Part shown: one piece after another, positions 35,615 to 44,207 of the stretch
How the letters are laid out: every line of letters starts with the position of its first letter
How positions within the stretch are numbered: position 1 is the stretch's first letter
NCBI GenBank assembly: GCA_008636105.1
Contig: VSDH01000002.1
Coordinates: 62,001-126,000, forward strand
Length of the DNA stretch: 64,000 bases
From: Candidatus Scalindua sediminis
GTDB taxonomy: Bacteria; Planctomycetota; Brocadiia; Brocadiales; Scalinduaceae
Reading direction: 5' to 3'
The notes under the pieces: model-generated
What the model saw: the letters and a program-made list of their open reading frames with translations, nothing else
The model's database searches: none
Told to the model about the DNA's origin: nothing
Program-made: the position numbers and the translations under genes

Positions 35615-36655
35615 GGGTCAAACCTTCATTGTTCAACAATAATTAATTGTTTTTTTAATGCTTCAATCTCTTTCTGGAATTTTTTATCTCTTTTTATCCG
35701 GGTTTCTACTCTCTTCAGTGCTTCACTTACTGTTGACCCCTTTATACCAAAATACCTCCCAATTTCTATATTCTTCGTATTACTCATTATTTTTGATAAA
35801 TATAACGCCGTTTGTCTTTCCTCTTTTCCTTTGCCCTTTTTAAGTAATTCTTCTTTCTTTTTGCCGTAATAATTACAACAAACTTTTATAACTTTATCTA
35901 CAGGAATTATTTCTCTGAGGATTTTCAGCTGAGGAATCTCTTCGTCGGGTTTTCGTCTACGTAACATCCTCCTTATTTGTGCCATGAATTTTTTACTACC
36001 AAGGAGAACCCCAACTTCTACATCTTCCAAGGGATTGTTTCTTTCTCCTATACCTTCCTCCACAAATTCTCTATATGCCTTAATTGCAGCAGTTTTTGTC
36101 TTTGAAAAGTAGGAAAGGGTTTCTGCGGCATCTACTATCGAATCTTTTCCATTATAAACACCAATATATTTTCTATAGCTTGTCCATTTATAATCTTCTG
36201 GGTTTTTCACTATTCCAGCTCGTACTGGATTTAAATGAATATATCTGGATAGGACAATTAAATAGGTTTCTTTATCCACGATTATTCCCTTAAATCTTCC
36301 TTGAAATAGGTGACCAAATCTTTTATGTTTTTTGTTTATGTAAACCGTATAGCTTGTATTAATATTCTGCATTATCTGAGAGACATTTGCCCTTGGTGTT
36401 TCTAGAAAAAGATGATAGTGATTTTCCATCAATGCATATGAGTGGAGGACGTACACATATCTTTCTTTTGTTCTTCTTAATATCTCCAAAAACTTTTCCC
36501 TATCTTTATCATCAAAGAATATTTTGTCTCTTAGATTACCTCTTGATGTAACATGATAAAAAGCACCTTTAAATTCCAATCGTAATGGTCTTGCCATGGT
36601 ACTAAATTCTATCTATTCCCCATAGATTGTCAATTGAAATATGAAGGTTTGACCC
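35615..36655. mobile_element. RAYT transposase unit with 15-base perfect inverted ends
   Basis: GGGTCAAACCTTCAT at 35615-35629 is exactly inverse to ATGAAGGTTTGACCC at 36641-36655. With two mismatches the match extends outward to 35606 and 36664. The 1041-base unit contains one intact minus-strand transposase gene. It interrupts the OGT-like gene, whose reading frame ends at the left boundary. No OGT sequence was recognised beyond the right end, so insertion was accompanied by loss. Confidence 0.85.
35626..36597 (-). CDS. REP-associated tyrosine transposase (RAYT, Y1/HUH family)
   Basis: A 323-residue transposase of the IS200-like TnpA_REP group. The N-terminal ARPLRLEFKGAFYHVTSRGN is the RAYT hallmark. 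The HUH motif is HYH in LMENHYHLFLETP, and the YIHLNPVRAGIV segment follows the catalytic-tyrosine region. The C-terminal 130 residues, with KKFMAQIRRMLRRRK and a DnaA-like helix-turn-helix tail, are of the longer RAYT type. Such enzymes nick and join single-stranded REP hairpins. The gene looks intact. It is the only transposase in the window and the plausible driver of some nearby palindromes, which is inference. Confidence 0.9.
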   Translation of the reverse strand: MARPLRLEFKGAFYHVTSRGNLRDKIFFDDKDREKFLEILRRTKERYVYVLHSYALMENHYHLFLETPRANVSQIMQNINTSYTVYINKKHKRFGHLFQGRFKGIIVDKETYLIVLSRYIHLNPVRAGIVKNPEDYKWTSYRKYIGVYNGKDSIVDAAETLSYFSKTKTAAIKAYREFVEEGIGERNNPLEDVEVGVLLGSKKFMAQIRRMLRRRKPDEEIPQLKILREIIPVDKVIKVCCNYYGKKKEELLKKGKGKEERQTALYLSKIMSNTKNIEIGRYFGIKGSTVSEALKRVETRIKRDKKFQKEIEALKKQLIIVEQ

Positions 36656-36763
36656 CATGTGTCCCCATTGGCCTTCAAACATAAACCCACTGATTATGCT
36701 ATGTCTCTTTTTAAGTCCTCCATGCAGTGAGGAGGTTGTTAATACTTTCCAGGTAAGGTTAGG

Positions 36764-38710
36764 CTATTGCCTTTTATTGATAAATCTCCATAACAATAAT
36801 GCCAGACCTGCGAAGATTATTAATGATGCTATACTGTCAAACGATCCCATCCACTTATAACCTACCTCAAGCACTTCGGTTGATGTTTTACTATACGATG
36901 TCATCAGTGCCAATCCAACACCAACAAGCGCGCCGCCGGCTATCAAGCCCGAACTGAATAAGATTCCGTTTTCACGTTTTGATTTTAATATACTGCCTTT
37001 AAATTTCTTCTCTGTTATGTATCTTAGTACTCCACCCACCATTATGGGTGTAGTAAGATAGAATGGTAAATAGACACCAACTGCGAAAGGGAGTGAACGA
37101 ATGCCTATGAGTTCTACTATAGCTGCCAGGAAGATACCTATGATTACAAAATGCCATGGAAGTTCTCCCGTAATAACACCCTTGACTACCAGAGCCATTA
37201 ATGTTGCCTGGGGTGCGGGCAGGGCTTCTGAACCAATTCCCACTCCCTTGTGAAGTCTTAGAACCACCCATCCAACAAAAATCGCTGACGTCAGAACTCC
37301 GATAAACTCACCAATCTGTTGTTTCCAGGGTGTTGCTCCTATAAGAAACCCTGTCTTTAAGTCCTGTGATGTATCTCCAGCAATTGCTATTGATATGCAG
37401 ACTACCGCACCAACACTCAATGCTATTACAAGGTGCGCATCTGTAGTCCATCCCATAAAAGCAAAGATTAAGCTTGTCAGTAAGAGTGTCGTAATCGTCA
37501 TCCCGGAGACGGGGTTTGAGGATGACCCGATAAGGCCAACAATCCTCGAGGATACGGTCACGAAAAAGAATGAAAATATAACCATGAGAAATGCAACGAG
37601 TAGATTGGAAACAACTGGTATCTCAGTAGCTGTCCAAAATGAAAGGACCAACCAGAGGAAGAGAGCCAGAATTACGGCTCCGCCAATGACAATCAGCATA
37701 GATAAATCCCTACTTGTTCTGGGTTGAATATCCTTGTGCTTGTTTATTTTCAGGATGCTTGTTAAGCCTGTTTTGAATGTCTCCAGAATGGTTGGTATTG
37801 CTCGAACCAATGTTATTAAACCACCAAAGGCTACGGCACCAGCCCCAATATATCTTATATAATAATGCCATACCTCCTTTGAGTTCATCTGAGAGATCAA
37901 TACATTTGCCGGATAGATGGGGTCGGTAACATTTTCGCCAATTGCCATAATCAAGGGTATTATCACCAACCATGCAAGTGCACCTCCACTTAACATAATG
38001 GCCGAAATCTTGGGCCCAATAATGTATCCCACTCCAAGGAGAGTGGGTGTAATTTCTCCCGTTAGTTTCGCTCCTTTGTAGGAAGGAATATCCCATGACG
38101 GCCTGGAATTCCAGAACTTGAGACCGTTCATCAAAAACTCATAAAGACTGCCTATGCCCAGGCCTGTAAATACTGTCTTTGCCTCTGTCCCTCCCTTATC
38201 ACCTGCTACTAAGACCTCAGCACAGGCTGTGCCCTCAGGATAGGGCAAGCGACCATGTTGCTTCGATATAAGCAGGTTTCTTAGGGGTATCATAAAGAGT
38301 ACACCTAACCATCCACCAAGAAGAGAGAATACGAATATCTTGATCAGTTCAGGCTTCATCCCCCAGATGATCAGGGCAGGAAATGTGAAAATGACTCCCG
38401 CTGCCAGTGATTCTCCCGCAGAACCTACGGTCTGTACCATATTGTTCTCAAGTATGCTATTCTTCCCGATAATACGAAAGATAGCAACTGCCATAACGGC
38501 TACTGGTATGGAAGCGCTCACAGTTAAGCCCACTTTAAGACCTATGTATGCATTGGCAGCAGCAAAAATGATCCCTAAGATCATTCCCGTAAAGATAGCT
38601 CTGAAGGTAAATTCTGGTTGGACTTCCAGTTTTCCAATATACGGTTTGTATTGTTCGCCCGGAATTTCCTGATAGGCATCTGAGGAGAGTTCTCTTGTTT
38701 CTTTTTTCAT
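36764..38710 (-). CDS. OPT-family oligopeptide transporter
   Basis: A 648-residue polytopic protein with about 14-16 hydrophobic segments. It has the OPT signatures NAYIGLKVGLTVSASIPVAV near the start, LPYPEGTACAEVLVAGD in the middle and GSSSNPVSGMTITTLLLTS further on. OPT carriers are proton-coupled importers of peptides or metal-siderophore chelates. The prokaryotic subgroup with this NPVSGM motif is poorly characterised, so the substrate is unknown. It lies alone on the minus strand after the RAYT unit. Confidence 0.9.
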   Translation of the reverse strand: MKKETRELSSDAYQEIPGEQYKPYIGKLEVQPEFTFRAIFTGMILGIIFAAANAYIGLKVGLTVSASIPVAVMAVAIFRIIGKNSILENNMVQTVGSAGESLAAGVIFTFPALIIWGMKPELIKIFVFSLLGGWLGVLFMIPLRNLLISKQHGRLPYPEGTACAEVLVAGDKGGTEAKTVFTGLGIGSLYEFLMNGLKFWNSRPSWDIPSYKGAKLTGEITPTLLGVGYIIGPKISAIMLSGGALAWLVIIPLIMAIGENVTDPIYPANVLISQMNSKEVWHYYIRYIGAGAVAFGGLITLVRAIPTILETFKTGLTSILKINKHKDIQPRTSRDLSMLIVIGGAVILALFLWLVLSFWTATEIPVVSNLLVAFLMVIFSFFFVTVSSRIVGLIGSSSNPVSGMTITTLLLTSLIFAFMGWTTDAHLVIALSVGAVVCISIAIAGDTSQDLKTGFLIGATPWKQQIGEFIGVLTSAIFVGWVVLRLHKGVGIGSEALPAPQATLMALVVKGVITGELPWHFVIIGIFLAAIVELIGIRSLPFAVGVYLPFYLTTPIMVGGVLRYITEKKFKGSILKSKRENGILFSSGLIAGGALVGVGLALMTSYSKTSTEVLEVGYKWMGSFDSIASLIIFAGLALLLWRFINKRQ

Positions 38711-38774
38711 ATGAAATCTCTGGAACTTATTGTGTCATGAATGATGAAAATCTATTTATCATGTTTTCAACCTT

Positions 38775-38845
38775 TAGATTCCCGTTTTCACGGGAATGAC
38801 ATAAAGTAGGAGGCATTGTCATTCCCGACCCCGATCGGGAATCTA
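38775..38845. repeat. 71-base palindromic repeat
   Basis: Two nested inverted pairs: TAGATTCCCG at the left is inverted as CGGGAATCTA at the right end, and ACGGGAATGAC pairs with GTCATTCCCG inside. It is typical of dispersed intergenic palindromes with TCATTCC/GGAATGA cores seen elsewhere in the window. No ORF. It lies 64 bases upstream of the OPT transporter start. Confidence 0.75.
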
Positions 38846-39076
38846 TTTTCGGATTAAGTCTTTTGGAACTTATATCAACCGTTATCGATCAAGTCAAAAA
38901 TAAAATCGGTATCTAATATTACCACGGAATTTTACTGATTATCAGATTATCCTTTAAGTATCAAGGATCTAGCATCTAAGCTTCTTATCATTTTTTAAAC
39001 CCTTGAATATTGAACATAAGCTGTTATAATTTCGAAAATATAACTCCTTTAACATTTTAATCTTATGCGTTTTTGC

Positions 39077-39228
39077 AATTAGTTTCTATTGCGGAAACTG
39101 AAATGCCTAAAAATGTCATGCTGAATTTATTTCAGCATCTCTTTCAGAATCTATATATATCAATGTATTAAGAGACCCTGAATCAAGTTCAGGGTGACAA
39201 TATAGTGTTTCCACAACAGAAACTAATT
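39077..39228. mobile_element. 152-base MITE-like element
   Basis: The ends at 39077-39098 and 39207-39228 are inverted repeats matching in 20 of 22 positions (core AATTAGTTTCT / AGAAACTAATT). Inside are two more hairpins, ATGCTGAATTTATTTCAGCAT and CCTGAATCAAGTTCAGG. There is no coding capacity. It lies in the 724-base gap between the OPT transporter and hisS. Confidence 0.75.
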
Positions 39229-39281
39229 ATGAATAAGGATAACGAACAAATCCCCCCTAAGGGGATATAGTTCAAGGGTGT

Positions 39282-39396
39282 CCCCTCACGCTTCCCTGCC
39301 CGACGCTTGCCTGCCGACGAAGCAGGGATGGCAGGCGGGCCTCTCCCCTCCGCGAAAGTCGCGGCTGCCGCGAGGGGAGAGGATTAAGGTGAGGGG
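39282..39396. repeat. Nested palindromic element (CCCCTCAC/GTGAGGGG type)
   Basis: It has the same outer ends as 13371-13438 and the same internal CTGCCCGACG...GGCAGGCGGGCCTCTCCC framework. Compared with that copy it carries two further blocks: about 22 bases after 39304 and about 40 bases before the right end. The second block is itself a hairpin (CTCCCCTCCGCG / CGCGAGGGGAG) and contains the GCGAAAGTCGCGGCT module seen at 14014. It lies 38 bases upstream of hisS. Confidence 0.8.
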
Positions 39397-39434
39397 GTAT
39401 TAAAAGTGCCACGTTTTATTGAGTAGGATATAAA

Positions 39435-40727
39435 ATGGAAAAAGAAAACGAAAAGAACATAAAGGCTCCACTTGGTATGAAGGATATCTTCCCGGAAGAA
39501 AGGCAGTTGTGGGGAGAGATGGAGAAGGCCGCAAGGGAGGAATTTGAACTAAGTGGATATTATGAGATAAGGACTCCTGTGTTTGAGGATACACGTCTAT
39601 TTGTAAGGAGCATTGGAGAAACAACTGACATAGTAGAAAAGGAGATGTATACATTCGGTGATACAGCCGAATCAACCATTACCCTCCGACCTGAAAATAC
39701 AGCACCAGTTATGCGAGCATATCTCGAATATGAGTTATATAAAACAAAAAAATTCCAGAAATTTTATTATATTGGACCAATGTTCAGAAAAGAACGTCCG
39801 CAGGCGGGAAGGTTGAGACAGTTTCATCAAATAGGAATAGAGGCAATAGGGTCGTATGATCCATTACTTGATGTTGAGACGATAAAGATTGCCACAAGAG
39901 TTTATGATAGACTTGAACTAAGTGGGTACGAAGTTAAGATAAACTCCATTGGGTGTGAAAAGTGCAGACCCGGATTCAGAAAGGTTCTTAAAGAAGAACT
40001 ATCAAAATACAAAGATGATTTATGCGAACTCTGCAAGATAAGGCTCGATAGGAACGTCTTCAGGGTGCTTGACTGCAAACAGAAAAAATGCAAGGAGATA
40101 TGCAAAAATGTATCAAGCATAGAAGAACATATATGTAATGATTGCTCAGGCCACTTTAAAACTGTTAAAAATACACTTAAGGATATAGAACTGGAATTTA
40201 AGATTGATCCTCACCTTGTCAGGGGACTGGATTATTATACAAAGACAGTTTATGAGATAACACACCCTTCCATGGGTGCCAGGGATACGATTTGCGCAGG
40301 CGGGCGTTATGATAACCTGATATCGGATATTGGTGGTCCTCCAACAGGGGCCGTTGGTTTTGCTGCCGGAATGGAGGCATCAATGATTGCCATTTTAAAT
40401 ACTAGAAAAAAGGAACGCGAAAAAGATACATCACAGTTAGCTCCAGATGCGTATATTGTATCAATTGGCAATGAGACCAGAAATTATTGCTTTAAATTGC
40501 TTAACACTCTTAGACAATCCGGAATATCAGTGGATATGGATTATGAATGCCGGAGTACCAAGGCGCAGATGAGGACGGCTAATAAGCTCAATTCAAGATT
40601 TACTATTGTTATCGGCCCAGATGAATTAGAAAAAGGTGTGATTAAGTTGAAGGATATGCAAACAGGGGATGAAAAGCTAGCAGAAGATGCTAATGAGATA
40701 GTTCAGGTTGTGAAAAGGAATAAATGA
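39435..40727 (+). CDS. hisS: Histidyl-tRNA synthetase
   Basis: A class II synthetase of 430 residues. Motif 1 and 2 regions are visible (ELSGYYEIRTPVFED; GPMFRKERPQAGRLRQFHQI), as are TLRPENTAPVMRAY, the histidine-binding LVRGLDYYTKTVYEI and AGGRYDNLI, and the motif 3 region AVGFAAGMEA. The C-terminal anticodon-binding domain ends the protein. A middle segment has several Cys residues (GCEKCRPGFRK, DLCELCKIRLDR, CKQKKCKEIC, HICNDCSGH) that could bind zinc. aspS lies 397 bases downstream on the same strand, the order found in many bacteria. Confidence 0.96.
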   Translation: MEKENEKNIKAPLGMKDIFPEERQLWGEMEKAAREEFELSGYYEIRTPVFEDTRLFVRSIGETTDIVEKEMYTFGDTAESTITLRPENTAPVMRAYLEYELYKTKKFQKFYYIGPMFRKERPQAGRLRQFHQIGIEAIGSYDPLLDVETIKIATRVYDRLELSGYEVKINSIGCEKCRPGFRKVLKEELSKYKDDLCELCKIRLDRNVFRVLDCKQKKCKEICKNVSSIEEHICNDCSGHFKTVKNTLKDIELEFKIDPHLVRGLDYYTKTVYEITHPSMGARDTICAGGRYDNLISDIGGPPTGAVGFAAGMEASMIAILNTRKKEREKDTSQLAPDAYIVSIGNETRNYCFKLLNTLRQSGISVDMDYECRSTKAQMRTANKLNSRFTIVIGPDELEKGVIKLKDMQTGDEKLAEDANEIVQVVKRNK

Positions 40728-41124
40728 AACCTAGACGGCAACGTCCAGGGGTCACGGTAACGAAGGACAAATAACAAATAACAAATAACCGATAACCAAT
40801 GCTTGCCATGCGTGTCCCGTAAGGAGGAACGACTGTACTGGGGTGAAGTGATTTCCTACTTCATCGTGGACTAATGACAGCTTGCCCTGTTAGATAACAG
40901 ATTTCTTAGCAAGTGAGATATTTTCACGTATGTAATATACTAAGCCGTTCAAAAAGTTATAAAGGTTTTCTATCTAACAGGGCGTAGCGAAATGACGGCT
41001 GACAAAGGAGTAGGGTGGACATTGCCCACCGCCTTGTCTCTCATTTACGTGCCATTCTGAGCTGAAGCCCTGAGTAAAACGAAGGGGCAACGAAGAATCT
41101 CATACAAAATAGAGAAAGGATCAA
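40728..41124. other. Gap between hisS and aspS
   Basis: The gap holds short direct repeats of ACAAATAACAAATAAC near 40768 and a 100-base inverted-repeat element. A segment resembling the TTCTTCGTTGCCCCTTCGTT-type dispersed repeat lies just before aspS (41060-41100). No T-box features or coding potential were recognised. Confidence 0.4.
40884..40983. repeat. 100-base inverted-repeat element
   Basis: GCCCTGTTAGATA at 40884-40896 is the exact inverse of TATCTAACAGGGC at 40971-40983. The inside is AT-rich and non-coding. A similar element with ends ACCCCGTTAGATAA lies at 60534-60637. The two interiors are not alike, so they share ends only. Confidence 0.65.
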
Positions 41125-42921
41125 ATGTCTGACTTACAAAGAACTCATACCTGTGGACAACTGCGGAAGGAAGATGCAGGAAGTGAAGTTACACTCTCCG
41201 GTTGGGTCGACACCAGAAGAGACCACGGTGGTGTTATATTTATAGACTTAAGAGATAGATACGGTAAGACACAAATCGTCTTCAACCCGGAACACAATTC
41301 AGAAGCTCATCAACAAGCATCAACCCTCAGATCAGAATATGTGATAGCACTAAAAGGTAAAGTTACTGAAAGACCGGAGGATATGGTTAATCCGAATTTG
41401 GATACGGGTGAAATTGAATTGTTTGTTGACAAATTAGAAATATTAAATACAAGCGAGACAACGCCATTTGAGATTACGGACGATACCGAAGTTTCAACCG
41501 AATTAAGGCTCAAGTATAGATACCTTGACCTCAGGCGTCCGGTTATGCAGAAGTATTTAGCCTTCAGGCACAAAGTATGCCAGGTTGCCAGGCAATATTT
41601 TGACCGTAACAATTTTATTGAGGTTGAAACACCATTCCTGACCAAAAGCACACCGGAAGGCGCAAGAGACTACCTTGTCCCAAGCAGAATAAACAGGGGA
41701 CAATTCTATGCCTTGCCGCAATCTCCACAGCTCTTTAAGCAGATATTAATGGTTTCTGGATTGGATCGATATTTTCAAATAGTCAAATGTTTTAGAGACG
41801 AGGATCTGCGTGCACAACGTCAACCGGAATTCACACAGCTTGACCTGGAAATGTCATTCGTCAGGGAAGATGACGTTATCAATATTATAGAAGGATTAAT
41901 GGTAGACATCTTCAGCAAAGTACTGAATAAAGAAATTACTACCCCATTCCCAAGGCTCTCATATCATGATGCAATGAAAATGTATGGATGTGATGCCCCT
42001 GATTTGAGATTTGGGATGACAATAGAGGAGATAACCGACATTGCAAAGAAAACTGATTTCAAGGTGTTTCAAAAAGTAGCTGAATCCGGTGGTCAGGTAA
42101 GAGGTATTAATGCAACTGGCTGTGCGAGCCTTTCAAGAAAAGAGATAGATGAATTAACAACATTTGTTAATCAATTTGGGGCTAAAGGTCTCGCGTGGTT
42201 TAAGGTGGATGAAAGTGGACTCACTTCTCAAATTGCAAAGTTCTTTACCGCTGAGGAACAATCTGAAATAAAAGAACGTTTCAAGGCAGCCCCGGGTGAC
42301 TTGCTATTATTTGTGGCTGATAAAGAAAGTGTAGTTTCACAATCACTCTCTCAATTACGACTCAACATTGGCAAACGAAACGGATTGATTCCTGCCCGCC
42401 CTCATTCTGGCGGGAATGAAAAGGAGTTTAATTTTTCATGGATTGTTGATTTTCCACTCCTTGAATTTAATGAGGAACTGGGCAGGTACGATTCCCTTCA
42501 TCACCCATTTACTTCACCACGTCAGGAAGATCTTCAGATTCTTGAAGAGAGACCTCTCGATGTCAGGGCAAGGGCTTACGACATTGTCTTAAATGGTGTT
42601 GAACTGGGGGGAGGGAGTATACGAATACACAGGCCTGATATACAAAAAAGAATTTTCCATCTACTTAATATTGATGATGAGACTGCGCAAAAACGGTTTG
42701 GATTTTTGCTGGAGGCATTAAAATATGGCGCTCCTCCACATGGGGGCATAGCGCTTGGACTTGACAGGATGGTAACCATACTCTTAGGGCTTGATGATAT
42801 AAGAGAAGTTATAGCATTCCCAAAGACTCAGAAGGCCACATGCCTGATGGTTGATGCCCCTTCTGAGGTAGACGAAAACCAACTCAAAGATCTTGGTATA
42901 TCACTTCGAAAACCAGAATAA
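41125..42921 (+). CDS. aspS: Aspartyl-tRNA synthetase
   Basis: A 598-residue bacterial-type AspRS with an N-terminal OB anticodon domain (TLSGWVDTRRDHGGVIFIDL), the class II core and a GAD insert. Motif 2 reads CFRDEDLRAQRQPEFTQLDL; most bacterial enzymes have ADRQPEFTQ here, so this has Q for D. Motif 3 is LGLDRMVTILLG. The presence of the bacterial insert fits either a discriminating or non-discriminating enzyme; the window does not show gatCAB to decide. ATG 41125 follows AGAAAGG. Confidence 0.95.
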   Translation: MSDLQRTHTCGQLRKEDAGSEVTLSGWVDTRRDHGGVIFIDLRDRYGKTQIVFNPEHNSEAHQQASTLRSEYVIALKGKVTERPEDMVNPNLDTGEIELFVDKLEILNTSETTPFEITDDTEVSTELRLKYRYLDLRRPVMQKYLAFRHKVCQVARQYFDRNNFIEVETPFLTKSTPEGARDYLVPSRINRGQFYALPQSPQLFKQILMVSGLDRYFQIVKCFRDEDLRAQRQPEFTQLDLEMSFVREDDVINIIEGLMVDIFSKVLNKEITTPFPRLSYHDAMKMYGCDAPDLRFGMTIEEITDIAKKTDFKVFQKVAESGGQVRGINATGCASLSRKEIDELTTFVNQFGAKGLAWFKVDESGLTSQIAKFFTAEEQSEIKERFKAAPGDLLLFVADKESVVSQSLSQLRLNIGKRNGLIPARPHSGGNEKEFNFSWIVDFPLLEFNEELGRYDSLHHPFTSPRQEDLQILEERPLDVRARAYDIVLNGVELGGGSIRIHRPDIQKRIFHLLNIDDETAQKRFGFLLEALKYGAPPHGGIALGLDRMVTILLGLDDIREVIAFPKTQKATCLMVDAPSEVDENQLKDLGISLRKPE

Positions 42922-43171
42922 ATTGTCCGTTAATTGAAAATATAGTTTGGACGTCATTCTAGTCCGCTTCACGGACTGTCATTAGTCATTTAGCCCGCTT
43001 TGGCGGGCCGTCATTAGCTGATTACATCAGCCAGTCAATAAACATTTAGCTAACCCCATACAGAACGATACGCTCGGGTGGGAATGCTTGCCAGCCAAAA
43101 CACTAGATGGGCTAGTCTGGCTGGTTGAAACATGAATCAATCTACGCTTTAAAAAAAGCAAACCGGATTCA
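42922..43171. repeat. Gap with ATTTAGCCCGC hairpin repeats
   Basis: Small hairpins of the GCCCGCTTTGGCGGGC type lie within GTCATTTAGCCCGC...GGGCCGTCATTAGCTG (about 42984-43030). The same unit recurs at about 43430-43476, on the other side of the ORF6N remnant. The two units flank the fragment as direct repeats. No gene is seen. Confidence 0.55.
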
Positions 43172-43414
43172 ATGAAAAAGACGAAAACCTTACCAATACC
43201 TGAAGAAACAATAGAAGGTAAAATATTGCTTATCAGACATAAAAAGGTAATGCTCGACACAGATTTGGCTTTACTCTATGAGGTAGAAATAAGAGCCTTA
43301 AATCAAGCAGTTAAGAGAAATATTGAACGCTTTCCAGGAGACTTCATGTTTCAGTTAACAAAAGGAGAGTATGAATCTTTAAGATCACAATTTGTGACCT
43401 TAAGCCGTCATTAA
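43172..43414 (+). pseudogene. ORF6N-domain protein, C-terminally truncated
   Basis: The 80-residue frame matches the N-terminal ORF6N domain found in phage and plasmid-linked DNA-binding proteins (GKILLIRHKKVMLDTDLALLY, VKRNIERFPGDFMFQLT). Full-length relatives continue after LRSQFVT for over 100 residues. Here the frame ends at SRH and runs into palindromic repeat sequence. It is best seen as a remnant, though a short product could be made. Confidence 0.7.
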
Positions 43415-43550
43415 TTAATAGTCATTTGTCATTTAGCCCGCTAGGCGGGCCGTCATTAGCTGATTAAATCAACCGTCATTAACCGCTTACTAATCACTTC
43501 TTAACAATTCATTATAAAAGAATCATAATCCGAAAACCTTTGAAATTATA
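43415..43550. repeat. Second ATTTAGCCCGC unit and AT-rich spacer
   Basis: The unit at about 43430-43476 repeats the sequence seen at 42984-43030. After it the DNA is AT-rich without ORFs until the MITE at 43551. The repeat begins just where homology of the truncated ORF6N gene ends, which suggests that the repeat replaced its 3' part. Confidence 0.5.
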
Positions 43551-43743
43551 ACTTAAACCTAAATTGAGCGATTATTGTAGCCGCCCCCATTCCTCCCCAT
43601 AGCTTGCTAGCGCAAGCTAGCAGTGGGGATGGGGGCGTAACTTACGTGAGAATCTCATTAACCCATCAGATGATAAGAAACGCAGGCTAAAGCCTTCGGC
43701 TACAGTAACGTATAATATGAAATCGCTCAACTTAGGTTTAAGT
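43551..43743. mobile_element. MITE of the AAATTGAGCGATT family, copy A
   Basis: The 23-base ends at 43551-43573 and 43721-43743 are inverted with one mismatch. The 193-base element contains a GC-rich hairpin at 43582-43637 and a second small one (GCTAAAGCCTTCGGC). Related copies lie at 57601-57875 and 58948-59139. The hairpin is shared exactly with copy C, and with a member of a different MITE family. Confidence 0.85.
43582..43637. repeat. 56-base GC-rich hairpin cassette (copy 1 of 3 identical)
   Basis: Outer arms CGCCCCCAT / ATGGGGGCG enclose CCTCCCCAT / AGTGGGGAT and a central AGCTTGCTAGCGCAAGCT palindrome. By eye the 56 bases are identical at 55527-55582 and 58978-59033, although the surrounding elements have diverged or are of another family. 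Confidence 0.85.
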
Positions 43744-43778
43744 CAGCTTCTTAAGATGCAAAGAAGGAGGATGTTTAA

Positions 43779-44165
43779 ATGAAATTGGAAGATCTTAAGG
43801 TTTATCAACTTGCAATGGATATCGGTGAGAGGGTTTGGTTGATTGTTAGCAAGTGGGATTATTTTGCCAAAGATACGGTAGGCAAACAATTAGTTAGATC
43901 AGTTGATTCAATAGCAGCGAACTTAAGCGAAGGTTATGGTCGTTTTTTCTACAAGGAAAATAGACAATTCTGCTATTATAGCAGAGGTTCACTTTACGAG
44001 ACAAAAACATGGCTCAAAAAATCACACGATCGTGGTTTGATAATTGGTGACGATTTCCAGTCTTTACAAAAAGATATTGAAACAATTACTTTTAAGTTAA
44101 ACAATTATATTAAATCTATAGGTGCACAGACTGATCGAAAAACCAATGACGGCGAAGCCAACTGA
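43779..44165 (+). CDS. Four-helix bundle protein (S23/IVP family)
   Basis: A 128-residue protein of the family first noticed in ribosomal RNA intervening sequences. It has the features LEDLKVYQLAMDIGERVW at the start, GKQLVRSVDSIAANLSEG in the middle and GSLYETKTWLKKS in the third helix. Members are encoded widely as solitary accessory genes and form homopentamers; their function is unknown. AAGGAGG lies just before the ATG. It sits between a MITE and recG. There is no rRNA nearby. Confidence 0.88.
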   Translation: MKLEDLKVYQLAMDIGERVWLIVSKWDYFAKDTVGKQLVRSVDSIAANLSEGYGRFFYKENRQFCYYSRGSLYETKTWLKKSHDRGLIIGDDFQSLQKDIETITFKLNNYIKSIGAQTDRKTNDGEAN

Positions 44166-44207
44166 CTCTATGACAACGAAGTGAATGACTTAACCTATTT
44201 TTAAAAG

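Noticed and set aside
36665-36720. Possible continuation of the TPR protein after the RAYT unit (FKHKPTDYAM)
   Set aside because: The match is only about ten residues, belongs to the wrong part of the protein and has no further support.
40728-41124. T-box leader between hisS and aspS
   Set aside because: No specifier-loop or antiterminator T-box sequence was recognised, and the strongest structure is a transposon-like inverted repeat.
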